Source of the DNA: Pseudomonas sp. Tri1 | Lineage (GTDB): Bacteria > Pseudomonadota > Gammaproteobacteria > Pseudomonadales > Pseudomonadaceae | Length of the DNA stretch: 64,000 bases | NCBI RefSeq assembly: GCF_017968885.1 | Contig: NZ_CP072913.1 | Location: 852,001 to 916,000, forward strand | Direction of reading: 5' to 3' | Shown here: positions 8,401 through 17,104 of the stretch, in pieces | Position numbering within the stretch: the first letter of the stretch is position 1 | Layout of the letters: the number at the start of each line of letters is the position of its first letter | Translations under genes and position numbers: made by a program | The notes under the pieces: generated by a model | Database searches by the model: none | What the model saw: the letters and a program-made list of their open reading frames with translations, nothing else | Told to the model about the DNA's origin: nothing

Positions 8401-11400
8401 GGCGTATCGACCGGCGACCTGCTCAACGAGCACGGTTTGATCTTCAGCGGCGCCAATACCAGCCTGCGCGTCAATAGCCTGACCAACCGCTATGCCGATA
8501 TCTACAGCCTGGGTGATCTGAGCATCGATCGCGACGGCCTCGGCACCCGTGCCAGCCGCATCCTCAACAGCTCCGGAACGCTGCAGAGCGACGGCAACAT
8601 GCGCCTGGCCGCCAGCACTATCGACAACGTCCGCGAGGTCTTGACCACCCACGACGCCGGCATCTACACCGCCTCGATCAGGGAAGTGGCCTGCATCGAA
8701 GGGGTCAATGCCGGTGATTGCAGCGGCGGCAAGGAAAACCACGTCTGGCAGATCATCCAGCGCGACAAGTTCGAAGTCACCGCCGCCAGCGCCGCCTCCA
8801 GCATCACCACCGGCGGCAACCTGAATATCCAGGGCGACACCCTGACCAACCGGAGCAGCAGCATCGGCGTCGGCGGCGCATTGACCGCCAACCTCGTCAG
8901 CCTGAACAACATCGGCATCGAGACCGGCGAGACCGAAACCTCGCGTACCTTCATGTCCGAGCGCACGCGCAGCCCAGGTGGCTGGCGCGCCGCCGCGAAT
9001 GACTTCACCAATAAATACTGGCTGCAGAGCCCAGGCTACAACGCCAATGACCTGGGTGGCCTTGAAGCCGCGATGAGCCGCTTCATCGGCATGACCGAGC
9101 GCGAAATCCCCGAGCTTGGCTCTCAGACCGCCACCACCGACAGCCAGACCTATGCCGCGATTATCCAGGCCGGCGGCGCGGTCGATGTCCGCACCCAGGG
9201 CAACGCCGACAACAGCGTCGTGCGTGGCGGCTACAACTACGTCGGCGCCGGCCCGCGCACCGATACCCAGGCTGACAACGCCTTCTCGACCCGCATCAAC
9301 GTCAATCGGCAGCTACCGCCGAACCTGACCCAGAAACAGGTCGATCCGCTGGCCCTGCCGGGTTTTGACTTGCCCACCGGGCAAAACGGCCTGTTCCGCA
9401 TGAGCGGCGACGGCTCGGCCACGCCCACCCAAGGCAGCGGCTTGCAACAGGTGCGCGGCCTGCCGGACAGCTCGATCAAATCCAACCCGCACAAGTATCT
9501 GATCGAGACCAACCCGGCGCTGACCGACATGCGCCAGTTCATGAGCTCGGACTACCTGCTGACAAACCTGGGCTACGACCCCGACACCGCCGCCAAGCGC
9601 TTGGGTGACGGCTTCTACGAACAACGCCTGATCCAGCAAGCCGTAATCGCCCGAACCGGCCAACGCTTCCTCGACGGCCAGACCTCCGACGACGGCATGT
9701 TCAAGTACCTGATGAACAACGCCATCGCCAGCAAGGACGCCCTCAACCTGTCCCTGGGCGTCAGCCTCAGCGCCGAACAAGTCGCGGCCCTGACCCACGA
9801 CATCGTCTGGATGGAAAACCGGACGGTGAACAACGAACAGGTGTTGGTGCCGGTGCTTTATCTGGCCCAGGCCAATAATCGTCTGGCGGCTAATGGGGCG
9901 TTGATTCAGGGTTCTGATGTCAGCCTGATTGCGGGTAAGAATTTGAACAACGCGGGCACCTTGCGTGCGGCCAGCAACCTGAGGGCGACGGCTGGCGACA
10001 GTTTGGTAAACAGCGGGTTGTTGGAGGCGGGGAATCGTCTTGAGGCGTTGGCGGGGAATGATCTTACTAACCGGGCCGGCGGGGTTATTGCTGGCCGGGA
10101 TGTCAGTGTTGTTGCCGTGGCCGGTGATGTGACCAATGAGCGAACCATTACCCGGCATGCCAGCAGCACTGGCTACAAGTCTGAGCAACGCGATTTTGCT
10201 GACAGCGCGGCGCGGATTGAGGCGAGTCATGACCTGAGCGCGGGCGCTGGGCGGGATATTGCCAATAAGGGAGGTATGCTCAAGAGCGGTAACGACATGA
10301 ACTTGCAGACGGTGCGTGATGTGAACATCACCTCTGCCGAGCAGGTGGACAGCAACACGATGGGTAGCAGGCACCGGGACCAAACCATCACCCAACATGG
10401 TTCCAGCGCTACCGCGGGCCGCGAGATGAAGGTGACCGCTGGGCAGGACCTGAGGGTGGTCGCCAGCAACGTCATCGCCCAGAGTACCCTGGCACTGACT
10501 GCCGGGCGCGATATCGCTATCACGTCTGCGGCCAACGAAAGCCATCGTTTCTCCCAAAGTAAAAAAGTCAAAAGCAGCAGCGACCTTGTTCGCCAGCAGT
10601 CTTCGGTTATCCAGTCAGGTGGGGATCTAAGCGCCAAGGCCGGGCAAGACCTGAGCCTGGTGGCCAGTCAGCTGAAAGGGGCCAAGGACGTTGCCCTCGA
10701 CGCCAGTCGCGACATCAGTCTGTTGTCCGCGAAGGACGAAGCCGCAGAGTTCTACTCGAAGAAAAGCAAAGGTTCTTTTGGCCGCAGTAAAAGCGAACAA
10801 CGGGAAAGCTATGACAGCACCAACGTTGCGTCGGTGGTGGAGGCCGGGCAAGACCTGACCGTCAATACCAGCCAAGCCGCCAGTGGCGGTGTCACGCTGG
10901 ACGGCGGCCGCAACGTCACGGTGATCGGCAGTCAGTTGAGCGCCGGCAATGATCTGGTGGTTGGGGCCACTGGTGATGTGGCGGTGCTCTCAGGTATCGA
11001 AGAGCACGGCTCCTACAGCAAGAAAACCAAATCGGGTTTCCTCGGCTTGTCCAAGAGCGGCAAAAGCGAGTTGAAAACCACAGCCTCCCAAGTGGCCAGC
11101 GAGCTGGAGGCGGGCAACGATGTGGTGCTGGTCGCGGGCAATGACTTGCGTTTGCGCGCCAGCGAAACCACTGCCGGTAATGACGTTGAACTGCGTGCGG
11201 GCCTGGTCAAGGACAGCGGCGACATCAACCTCGTCTCTGCCAACGACACCGCTTACAGCCATAGCGAGCAATACAAGAAGAAAACCGGGCTCTCGGTCTC
11301 GGGTGGTTTCTTGTCGTTCTCCTCGGCCAAAGAGTCGGGCCGGATTGCGCAAAGCAGTACCAGCGTTGGTAGCCAGGTGACGGCTGATCGTGATGCAACT

Positions 11401-14400
11401 CTACAGGCTGAGCGCGATATCAACCTGGTGGGTAGTGGCATCGATGCCGGGCGCAATGTCAGTTTGAATGCCGGGCGTGATGTGAATGTTCTGGCTGCGC
11501 AGAACAGTCGTTCCGAGCGGGATTGGGAGAAAAACAAGCAAGCTGGGATCGGTGTTTCTTCGGATGCCAATGGGATCAATTTCTTTGCAGGTGCCGATAG
11601 CCTCAAGGAAAAGAACCGTCTGGAACAGCAGACCGCTGCCGCCAGCCAGATCAGTGCAGGGCAAGATGTTGCCATCAACGCTCAGCGCGATATCAACCAG
11701 ACGGGTTCTGATCTGCGTGCCACCCGTGACATTGGCCTCACGGCCGGACGCAATCTCAACATCGATGCTGCACGCGAGACCCAACTGACCGAGCAGGAGC
11801 GCGAAGCCAGTCGTAATGGGCTTGGCATTTCGTTCAATCATAACTACGGCAACACCAAGGACGCGGTCAGTGGCGCAGGGAAAGGGGAGAACGGCGTCAG
11901 CAAGGCGTCCAGCACCCTTAAAGGCATTGATGCCGTCACTCAATTCGTCAACGGACCGACCGTTGACGTCAAGTTCGGCAACAGCACACAAACCAGTAGT
12001 CAGCAGGTCATTGAGCAGACCAACCGCGCGTCGACGTTCGATGCGGGCAACGACCTAAATCTCAATGCCGGTAACGACGTCACGGTCAAAGGGGGTCAGC
12101 TAAAGGCCGGGCGGGATATCAACGTCAAAGGTCGCGACGTCACGCTGGATGTGGCGAAGGGAAGTGTCAGCCAGGAAAGCACTGATCGCCAAAGCTGGAG
12201 TGGGATTCATGGTGGCACCAGTGGCGGCTTTAAACTGGGTGTCGGTGGCAGCTACGGTGTTGCCACCGAGGACGGCGTTTACGGCAGTTCGACGGCCACT
12301 CAGGTTGCCGCTGGAAGGGATGTCAACGTGGACGCCAGCCATGACATCAACCTGGTAGGCACTCAGGTCAAGGCTGGGCGAGATATTGCGCTCGATGCCG
12401 GTAATGAGCTGAACATCAGGTCGGCGCAGAACGCCAGCGACAGTGAGAGCAACCGACACAACGGTGGTGGCGAGGCAGGCCTGACATTCGGTTCTCAAGG
12501 CGTAGGCGTCTACGTCAGTGTGAACATCGGCAAGGGCAATCTTGAGCGCGAAGGTAACCGCCAGCAAGAAGCCTATCTCTACGCGGGCAATCGCCTGGGC
12601 TTCACCAGCGGCAAAGACACCAACATCAGCGGTGCCACCCTGCGCGGCGATGAGGTTGTTGGCCGTGTCGGCGGCGACCTGAATGTCTCCTCGGTGCCTG
12701 ACACAGGCGAAGTCAAAGGCAAAGAGTTCGACCTCAGCGTTACAGCGACCTTTGGTCCAGGGGCTGGCGTCAGTGGCTCTGTGGGATATGGGCAGACGAC
12801 CGGTGAGACCCATTGGGTCGAGCAGCAAACCAGCATCACCGGCAAAAACAAAGTCGATATCCGGACCGAGGATCACACTCAACTGGATGGTGCCCTGATC
12901 GCCGCCGACAACGGCAACCTCAAACTGGACACTGGGACTCTGGGCTTCAGTGATATCGCCGGTAAGGACAAGGAACATGGCTATTACCTGAACGTGGGTG
13001 GCAGCTACTCCCAGGGGGGAGGCGGCGCCCAGGACAGCAGTCAGGTTGGCAAAGGCGAGAAAGATAAAAACGGCTGGAGCATCAGCGGTTGGGAGTACGA
13101 AAAGGATCGTCAACAGATCGTGCGGGCGACTGTTGGGGCCGGTGAAGTGGCGGTACGCAATGATGCTCAGACCGGGACCGATTCGACGGCAGGGCTCAAC
13201 CGGGACGTGAGCAAGGCCTACGAGATCACCAAGGATGAGGAATCTCGGACCGACTTGTACGTCACCAAGTCCTCGGTGGACGCGGTGATGGATACCTCTG
13301 GGACGGTGCAGGCTTGGAAGAACAGCATCAAAAGCTACCCCGATAGCAGCCTGAAAGCGTATGAGGACGCGCTCAAGTTGGTTAATGGGCCGGTGGAGGC
13401 CACCAAGCAGATCTGGACCAACATCCAGGCGCAGCGGGTTTCAATTGATGAGGTGCCTGCTGCGGCGAGAGCTGCGCTGGGGGATGAGGTTGCGCTGAAT
13501 GTTGCGAAGAACTTGGTTCGCAATGGTAAGGATGCTGGGGATATCCAGGAGCTGAAGCCTGAGGATGTAGCCGCTATCCAAAGCTTCGCGAAGAGATTTG
13601 CAGAGTTTGCCAAGCTGCAAGAAAGCTGCGATGCCAAGGGGGGCTGTGTATCAAATGATTCGGAGAAAAAGCCTCGTACCCTTGCTTGGTATACAGATAC
13701 CGATGGCACCTTGAAGTGGCGGAAGGTCGAAGACGTGCAGGTGGACACGCCGGGTAGAAAGCTGCTGCAAGAAACTGCGCGGTTGCAGACGTACTTGGAC
13801 GGTCTTCCAGTAGAACAAGCGCAGCTCCTGGGCTTGGGGATTCAGGCAGTCATGGGGCCCGCCAAAATGGCGGTCGGTCTCGCTGGGAACGTGGTGGTCG
13901 ACAAGCTGTTTGGCGACAAAATCGCTGCGGCAAAAGATTCAGTATCGAAATCGATTGCAAGCGAACTCAGTGACAAAGATAAGGCTGACCTGGAGATTAG
14001 CGATAATCTCTTCAAGATTCGCCACGAGCAGGGTCGGGGTGAACAGTCGGGCGATGTGTACGTTCGTGGCGCAACGACGCTGCTGAATATAGCCTTGGGG
14101 ACGGTTACAAATGCTGCAGGTGCTGCGACGGGTAAGGTTGTCGGCATCGTTGGTAAGGGACCTTCGGATGGTATAACGAAGGGGACCGATGGGTTGGAGA
14201 TTGATCCGAAACATCCGGATTGGGCTAAGGAATTTGGGGATACGCCGTCGAAGGGGTGGGTGGAAGCGGGGCCGAAAAACAATCAATCGTCGGTAACGCC
14301 TGACGGATCGAAACCGAATGTCGCCGAAAGTACAACCGAGACGAATGTTTCGTATCCTGTCGTGAAGGTGGATACCAACCAGTCAGTCAAAGGGTCGCCC

Positions 14401-14877
14401 ACTTACGAAATACTTAATAATCCAGAGGCCAGGAGCCCTAATACTCGGTATGAGCTAGATAATGGTGACTCTTTCGTTACAAACAGTCATGGCATGGTAG
14501 AAGAACTGACGTTTACGCCTGCTAATGTCAAAGTCCCGAGGGATTCCAGGCAGACAGCCGCTGGTAAGGAAGGACGCGAAACGGACGTTGGCGGGCATGC
14601 TCAAGCGTGTAGTCAGGGTGGGACGTGTGATGGATACAATCTCTTCCCGCAGGATCAGAACTTCAATAACTCGGCGTATAAAGTTTTCTATGAGCACAGA
14701 ATAAAAGAGGCGCTAAATGATCCCTCTAAAACGGTTGGGGCAACGACGATAAAGTTCAGGCGAGATGACCCAGCCTCGGCAAGGCCCGATGCGATACAGT
14801 TAACATATACTATAGATGGGAAAGCAAAAACATTAATCTTTAAAAATGAAGCTAATGAGCTGCCGGAGGTTTTGTAG
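5482..14877 (+). CDS. cdiA: CdiA/FHA-family filamentous exoprotein with C-terminal nuclease toxin
   Basis: A 3131-residue two-partner-secretion exoprotein. An in-frame ATG at 5440 exists inside cdiB, but MDDRQYTFLARQPS at 5482 begins the usual extended signal peptide of Pseudomonas haemagglutinins. The TPS domain follows (NPYG at about residue 156), then long haemagglutinin repeats (asparagine-rich to about 1000, then repeated AGRD, AGND and AGQD motifs to about 2450), and a pretoxin segment without a VENN motif. The last ~160 residues resemble the DNA/RNA non-specific endonuclease (Endonuclease_NS_2) fold: RYELDNGDSF, GGHAQA with His3039, and NLFPQDQNFNNSAYK. The immunity gene overlaps its stop by one base. 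The family is certain; the toxin activity is inferred from motifs. GC content and codon use change within about the last 900 nt, as is typical of exchangeable CdiA C-termini. Confidence 0.93.
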   Translation: MDDRQYTFLARQPSAALQPREQFWGMPKRGLAFLLANVMFWQPMWAQADGIVVSAPGTGLDRAGNGVPIVNIAKPNGNGLSHNQFKDYNVGSNGVILNNATNPAQSTQLGGIILGNPNLKGTAARVILNEVNGGNPSQLRGYTEVAGQSAHVIVANPYGITCNGCGFINTPKATLTTGKPIIENGQVNRYQVDQGSVTIEGAGLNANNVDRFEIITRSAKINAEIQAKNLTIVAGRNDVNAGTLNATARADDGSAKPELAIDSSALGGMYAGAIKLVGTEAGVGVKLDGKMVASGGDIQLDANGHLSMAETAAAGAVNIQANSLEARGQVYAGSRLDVKTQGDLTSQNNLVARDSVHLDSGGTLSNNGIIEAGVNADNSRNTTGDVTLSAKQLNNAGKTVIASRDLNVTTSAGLNNQGGTLSGQRKTTVIGNVVDNRNKGRILGGTELHLTANQVLNSQGGLINSQGLLTANLGHLENNAGELSSLNSATLILGSLDNLTGLVMAGKNLDITNTGAIKNQGGELSSQGVMTVRTASLDNSNKGTVAANGKLLVSATGAVNNADKGLIASRTGEVELDAASLNNAKGTLQGKGLVTVDVAGDIDNQGGSIIAQDANLSVFATNLDNRGGVLSSVKAALEARTTGVLKNGYDVNRQGGTIQAQGLNIQALAGLFNDGGRLAAQAGDIVISNAGADINNRSGGMYATGKVQVIGRDLDNSGGGQISASRIDFDLSGALNNNAGIIESQDSLDILAASLSNQKGQLRTLGKNSTTAFNIGGLFDNSDGTLETASNDVGFDTGSVQNVGGKLLHTGLGLFGISQANLGQAGGQLVTYGNLTVTADRWTNSTAIQAGHLVVHVDQLTQTATGQLLSANSMEGRGSNWRVDGLIGGDGAIDLQLTGAYAGNGRLSSLGTLGLKAALINLEQNGSIAGGGNTTVVVDGVLNSYGRLTSAADMSITAATINNYGTLGSAGALGVSTGDLLNEHGLIFSGANTSLRVNSLTNRYADIYSLGDLSIDRDGLGTRASRILNSSGTLQSDGNMRLAASTIDNVREVLTTHDAGIYTASIREVACIEGVNAGDCSGGKENHVWQIIQRDKFEVTAASAASSITTGGNLNIQGDTLTNRSSSIGVGGALTANLVSLNNIGIETGETETSRTFMSERTRSPGGWRAAANDFTNKYWLQSPGYNANDLGGLEAAMSRFIGMTEREIPELGSQTATTDSQTYAAIIQAGGAVDVRTQGNADNSVVRGGYNYVGAGPRTDTQADNAFSTRINVNRQLPPNLTQKQVDPLALPGFDLPTGQNGLFRMSGDGSATPTQGSGLQQVRGLPDSSIKSNPHKYLIETNPALTDMRQFMSSDYLLTNLGYDPDTAAKRLGDGFYEQRLIQQAVIARTGQRFLDGQTSDDGMFKYLMNNAIASKDALNLSLGVSLSAEQVAALTHDIVWMENRTVNNEQVLVPVLYLAQANNRLAANGALIQGSDVSLIAGKNLNNAGTLRAASNLRATAGDSLVNSGLLEAGNRLEALAGNDLTNRAGGVIAGRDVSVVAVAGDVTNERTITRHASSTGYKSEQRDFADSAARIEASHDLSAGAGRDIANKGGMLKSGNDMNLQTVRDVNITSAEQVDSNTMGSRHRDQTITQHGSSATAGREMKVTAGQDLRVVASNVIAQSTLALTAGRDIAITSAANESHRFSQSKKVKSSSDLVRQQSSVIQSGGDLSAKAGQDLSLVASQLKGAKDVALDASRDISLLSAKDEAAEFYSKKSKGSFGRSKSEQRESYDSTNVASVVEAGQDLTVNTSQAASGGVTLDGGRNVTVIGSQLSAGNDLVVGATGDVAVLSGIEEHGSYSKKTKSGFLGLSKSGKSELKTTASQVASELEAGNDVVLVAGNDLRLRASETTAGNDVELRAGLVKDSGDINLVSANDTAYSHSEQYKKKTGLSVSGGFLSFSSAKESGRIAQSSTSVGSQVTADRDATLQAERDINLVGSGIDAGRNVSLNAGRDVNVLAAQNSRSERDWEKNKQAGIGVSSDANGINFFAGADSLKEKNRLEQQTAAASQISAGQDVAINAQRDINQTGSDLRATRDIGLTAGRNLNIDAARETQLTEQEREASRNGLGISFNHNYGNTKDAVSGAGKGENGVSKASSTLKGIDAVTQFVNGPTVDVKFGNSTQTSSQQVIEQTNRASTFDAGNDLNLNAGNDVTVKGGQLKAGRDINVKGRDVTLDVAKGSVSQESTDRQSWSGIHGGTSGGFKLGVGGSYGVATEDGVYGSSTATQVAAGRDVNVDASHDINLVGTQVKAGRDIALDAGNELNIRSAQNASDSESNRHNGGGEAGLTFGSQGVGVYVSVNIGKGNLEREGNRQQEAYLYAGNRLGFTSGKDTNISGATLRGDEVVGRVGGDLNVSSVPDTGEVKGKEFDLSVTATFGPGAGVSGSVGYGQTTGETHWVEQQTSITGKNKVDIRTEDHTQLDGALIAADNGNLKLDTGTLGFSDIAGKDKEHGYYLNVGGSYSQGGGGAQDSSQVGKGEKDKNGWSISGWEYEKDRQQIVRATVGAGEVAVRNDAQTGTDSTAGLNRDVSKAYEITKDEESRTDLYVTKSSVDAVMDTSGTVQAWKNSIKSYPDSSLKAYEDALKLVNGPVEATKQIWTNIQAQRVSIDEVPAAARAALGDEVALNVAKNLVRNGKDAGDIQELKPEDVAAIQSFAKRFAEFAKLQESCDAKGGCVSNDSEKKPRTLAWYTDTDGTLKWRKVEDVQVDTPGRKLLQETARLQTYLDGLPVEQAQLLGLGIQAVMGPAKMAVGLAGNVVVDKLFGDKIAAAKDSVSKSIASELSDKDKADLEISDNLFKIRHEQGRGEQSGDVYVRGATTLLNIALGTVTNAAGAATGKVVGIVGKGPSDGITKGTDGLEIDPKHPDWAKEFGDTPSKGWVEAGPKNNQSSVTPDGSKPNVAESTTETNVSYPVVKVDTNQSVKGSPTYEILNNPEARSPNTRYELDNGDSFVTNSHGMVEELTFTPANVKVPRDSRQTAAGKEGRETDVGGHAQACSQGGTCDGYNLFPQDQNFNNSAYKVFYEHRIKEALNDPSKTVGATTIKFRRDDPASARPDAIQLTYTIDGKAKTLIFKNEANELPEVL

Positions 14878-15179
14878 TGGTAACCAATGATCTTGAGCTG
14901 GTTAAAAAAATATTTGAGTTGGTTGAGTCTGGGATTGTGCACGGGTACGACTTCTTTTGTTATAAGGTTGAAGTAGGAGAGGGGTGCATGGAAGCGGAAT
15001 TGACTGTGAAGAAAAATGAAGTTGAGTTTCATGACGTTGAGACTGATTTCGATAGTTTTCTAATTTATGATTTCGTTGAAAAACTAAAAGCCAACGCTGT
15101 CGGCCGCGGTGAAAATTGGCATTCATTTGTTATGACTTATCAGCGTGGTGGCAGTGTAAAGACGAATTTCTTATATTGA
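14877..15179 (+). CDS. cdiI: Cognate CDI immunity protein (YezG/DUF600-like)
   Basis: A 100-residue acidic protein starting at a GTG that overlaps the cdiA stop by one base (TAGTG), with GGAGG 8 nt upstream; translation is probably coupled to cdiA. It is AT-rich compared with the body of cdiA. The pairing with a C-terminal Endonuclease_NS_2-like toxin matches YeeF/YezG-type modules, where a DUF600 protein neutralises the nuclease. My match to DUF600 is by general pattern (short acidic alpha/beta protein with WHSFVMTYQRGG near the end), not by alignment. Position directly after the toxin is the main evidence for the immunity role. Confidence 0.8.
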   Translation: MVTNDLELVKKIFELVESGIVHGYDFFCYKVEVGEGCMEAELTVKKNEVEFHDVETDFDSFLIYDFVEKLKANAVGRGENWHSFVMTYQRGGSVKTNFLY

Positions 15180-15237
15180 TTTTTGTTCGGCGACAAGATG
15201 TGGTCTGTCCCTAGGGTTTTTGAGCAAAAAAGAGGAG

Positions 15238-15324
15238 CAAAAAAGGGACAGATTTATTTTGTGAAACGCAGAGGGGCAGATTTGTTGGTTTTGCTCGGGT
15301 TGTAAATAAATCTGTCCCCTTTTC
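15238..15324. repeat. GGGGACAGATTTATTT inverted repeat, copy a
   Basis: Left arm AAAAAGGGACAGATTTATTT and right arm AAATAAATCTGTCCCCTTTT enclose about 45 nt that include GTGAAACGCAG and GTTGGTTTTGCTCGGGTTG. The unit resembles a REP doublet. Copies b-e lie at 16473, 17105, 17728 and 18351. A further TCCCCTTTT stretch follows at 15336-15345, directly before the IS110 end. Confidence 0.85.
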
Positions 15325-15374
15325 TTCCATGCCCAGTCCCCTTTTGGTTGGCCGGCCATCACCTAACTCGCCCT

Positions 15375-16391
15375 TCAGGCGAAACAGCGTTTAGCGTCAA
15401 AAGGCTGTTTCTCCTTAAGTATGTGGTAGCTCGCACGCGCCAATTTATGAGCCAGTGCTTTGGTCGCGACCACGCTGTTTGTCTTGGCTTTCTTTTTCTC
15501 GAAAAATCGTTTGGCATCGTCACTGAAACGCCGGGCAAAATTGGCTGCTTCAATGAAAGCCCAAATGAGGTAAGCGTTGCCATTTTTTGCGTTGCCTTCA
15601 CCTTTCTTTTTTCCGTTGGAGTAATGCGCACTTTTTACGCAGCGAGCGTAAGAGGCGAAGTTGCCGACCTCTGCAAAACGGTCTATGTCACCGGTTTCCA
15701 ACATGATGATCGTTGCCAGTACTTCACCCACGCCTGGCATCGTTTTTAGCAACAAATATTCAGGTCGTAGCTTGGCCTGTTGAAGCAGTCGCGCTTCTAG
15801 CTCGGCGATCTGCGCCTCGAGCGCTTGGATGACCACCACATTGGCCTTCATCGCCAAAGCCACATCTATTGGCAGGCCCAGCCTGTCAACAGATGCGGCT
15901 GAAAAGCCTTTGATTTCATTACAGCTAAAACTATGCCCAAATTGACGTGCAGCGATATTTTCGACGGCCAGGATGTGCTGGGTTCTTGTGCGAACCAATT
16001 GAATTCGTTTACGCGCCAAATCTCGTAGCGCTCGTTCGTGCGGAGGATGAATATAGCCCGTCGGCAGAATCCCCAGTCGCAGCAAATGCGCGAGAAATAC
16101 GGCATCATCCTTATCGTCCGAGTGCTTCAAACCGTCATAGCGTTTCATCGCCACCGGGTTCGCCAATTTGACGTTCAAGCCCGCAGCCATAAGGCCATCG
16201 ACCAGCCAATACCAGTTGTACGTCGACTCGACCACCACGCCGGCCAACTCGTCACGGTGCGGATCGAGGAGCGCAATAATCGGCGTTAGCTCATTGGGAC
16301 AGCGCCGGCTCACCAAAACTCTATCCGTTTCGTCGGTAACCACGACAACGCTGTTGTTCGAATGCAGGTCTATGCCACAGAATTTCATCAC
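15375..16391 (-). CDS. IS110-family DEDD transposase
   Basis: A 338-residue transposase with the N-terminal RuvC-like DEDD domain (CGIDLHSNNSVVVV, VVESTYNWYWLVDGL, DDKDDAVFLAHLL) and the C-terminal Transposase_20 domain (LKTMPGVGEVLATIIMLETGDIDRF...NFASYARCV). It appears intact. The start has GAGGAGG 6-7 nt upstream. These enzymes recombine circular intermediates into short targets, guided in studied members by an element-encoded bridge RNA. About 150 N-terminal residues are repeated nearly unchanged at 17898. Confidence 0.95.
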   Translation of the reverse strand: MMKFCGIDLHSNNSVVVVTDETDRVLVSRRCPNELTPIIALLDPHRDELAGVVVESTYNWYWLVDGLMAAGLNVKLANPVAMKRYDGLKHSDDKDDAVFLAHLLRLGILPTGYIHPPHERALRDLARKRIQLVRTRTQHILAVENIAARQFGHSFSCNEIKGFSAASVDRLGLPIDVALAMKANVVVIQALEAQIAELEARLLQQAKLRPEYLLLKTMPGVGEVLATIIMLETGDIDRFAEVGNFASYARCVKSAHYSNGKKKGEGNAKNGNAYLIWAFIEAANFARRFSDDAKRFFEKKKAKTNSVVATKALAHKLARASYHILKEKQPFDAKRCFA

Positions 16392-16434
16392 GGCCTCCTC
16401 AGCAAAAGTCTAAGTTCGCACCTTGAATTTTGCG

Positions 16435-16451
16435 CCACCCCTGTGAGGTGG
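16435..16451 (-). other. Conserved hairpin in IS110 left end
   Basis: In transposase orientation this reads CCACCTCACAGGGGTGG: a 7-bp stem with an ACA loop. The second IS copy (17838-17854) has A instead of G at one stem base, which swaps a U-A pair for a U-G pair and keeps the fold. That suggests an RNA structure in the ~80-nt untranslated leader. Confidence 0.45.
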
Positions 16452-16472
16452 GGAGGCCGGCCAGATGATTCT

Positions 16473-16549
16473 CAGATTTATTTTGTGAAACGCAGACGGG
16501 CAGATTTGTTGGTTTTGCTCGGGTTGTAAATAAATCTGTCCCCTTTTTT
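16473..16549. repeat. GGGGACAGATTTATTT inverted repeat, copy b (split by IS110)
   Basis: CAGATTTATTTTGTGAAACGC abuts the IS110 end; the right arm AAATAAATCTGTCCCCTTTTT ends the unit. Internal sequence is almost identical to copy a (GAAACGCAG, GTTGGTTTTGCTCGGG). The GGGGA part of the left arm is missing, replaced by the IS. Confidence 0.8.
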
Positions 16550-16558
16550 CTTTTTTAA

Positions 16559-16663
16559 CAGAATAAAACAATTGAGGGTAATAAATGGAGTGGCGTAACC
16601 CCTAGTGGGGTTAGAGTTGAAGGGTACGTGAATCCGAAAACTACTGTATATCCCAAGCTTTAG
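16559..16663 (+). pseudogene. 3' remnant of a displaced CDI toxin
   Basis: An open frame of 34 codons runs from immediately after repeat copy b to a TAG at 16661-16663, ending GYVNPKTTVYPKL. There is no start codon; a stop at 16556 and the repeat lie upstream. Eleven nt later an immunity-sized gene begins with a proper ribosome-binding site. This is the layout of an orphan toxin tail with its immunity gene. The GYV.P.TTVYPK ending is reminiscent of bacterial EndoU-type RNase toxins, a weak match from memory only. Confidence 0.55.
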
Positions 16664-16674
16664 GTGTTTGTATA

Positions 16675-17058
16675 ATGAGACTGCAATTTTTATGGAGTGA
16701 AATCTCGGGTGCATTTTCTCCGGGCTGTAGTTCAGATGTTGTCAAAGTGGACGGGGTTAGTCCACTTGCTTGTCTCTTAATGGACGATGGCGGACAAGAG
16801 TTGTTGGGCACTATTTCTTGGCTGAAAGAGGGAGTCAAGCGAATAGGGTTAGTTAAGGATTCAACGGTTGGTTTGGCAGATTGGAGTCGCGATGCTTGGG
16901 GGGCAGAGTTAACCAAGGATCAGGTGAAAATTTACTCGCTCTATGATGAGAGTTATTTCGAGCTTATAAGCCTTTTTTCTTTTGAAGCTGCCATGTTGGC
17001 ATGGATTAATTTTATTGAAATGGGGCCGATGGTTGGGGGGAGAGAAGTTGAAGTGTAA
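16675..17058 (+). CDS. Orphan CDI immunity-like protein
   Basis: A 127-residue AT-rich gene product that I do not recognise. It starts MRLQFLWSEISGAFSPGCSS and contains SWLKEGVKRIGLVKDSTVGL and FEAAMLAWINFIEMGPMVGG. An AGGTG site precedes the ATG by about 8 nt. It follows a toxin-like C-terminal remnant by 11 nt and is bracketed by repeat copies b and c. Size, base composition and placement downstream of cdiA/cdiI make an immunity protein to a toxin no longer present the best reading. Such orphan immunity genes are common after CDI loci and protect against sibling strains that carry the matching toxin. Confidence 0.6.
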   Translation: MRLQFLWSEISGAFSPGCSSDVVKVDGVSPLACLLMDDGGQELLGTISWLKEGVKRIGLVKDSTVGLADWSRDAWGAELTKDQVKIYSLYDESYFELISLFSFEAAMLAWINFIEMGPMVGGREVEV

Positions 17059-17104
17059 ATTGTTCTTGTGAGAAGTTGCTAGAGCGAACAAGAAGGGGGC
17101 AGGT

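Larger units (their letters stand above)
15346..16472 (-). mobile_element. IS110-family insertion sequence (complete)
   Basis: About 1.13 kb containing one transposase gene on the minus strand. The boundaries are set by comparison with the truncated copy at 17817: both transposase-upstream ends begin AGAATCATCTGGCCGGCC. The other end carries GGTTGGCCGGCCATCACC, so TGGCCGGCC forms a subterminal inverted repeat (15349-15357 and 16455-16463), a feature of the IS1111 subgroup. Long terminal inverted repeats are absent, as usual for IS110. No target duplication was seen. The 15346 boundary is approximate. Confidence 0.8.
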
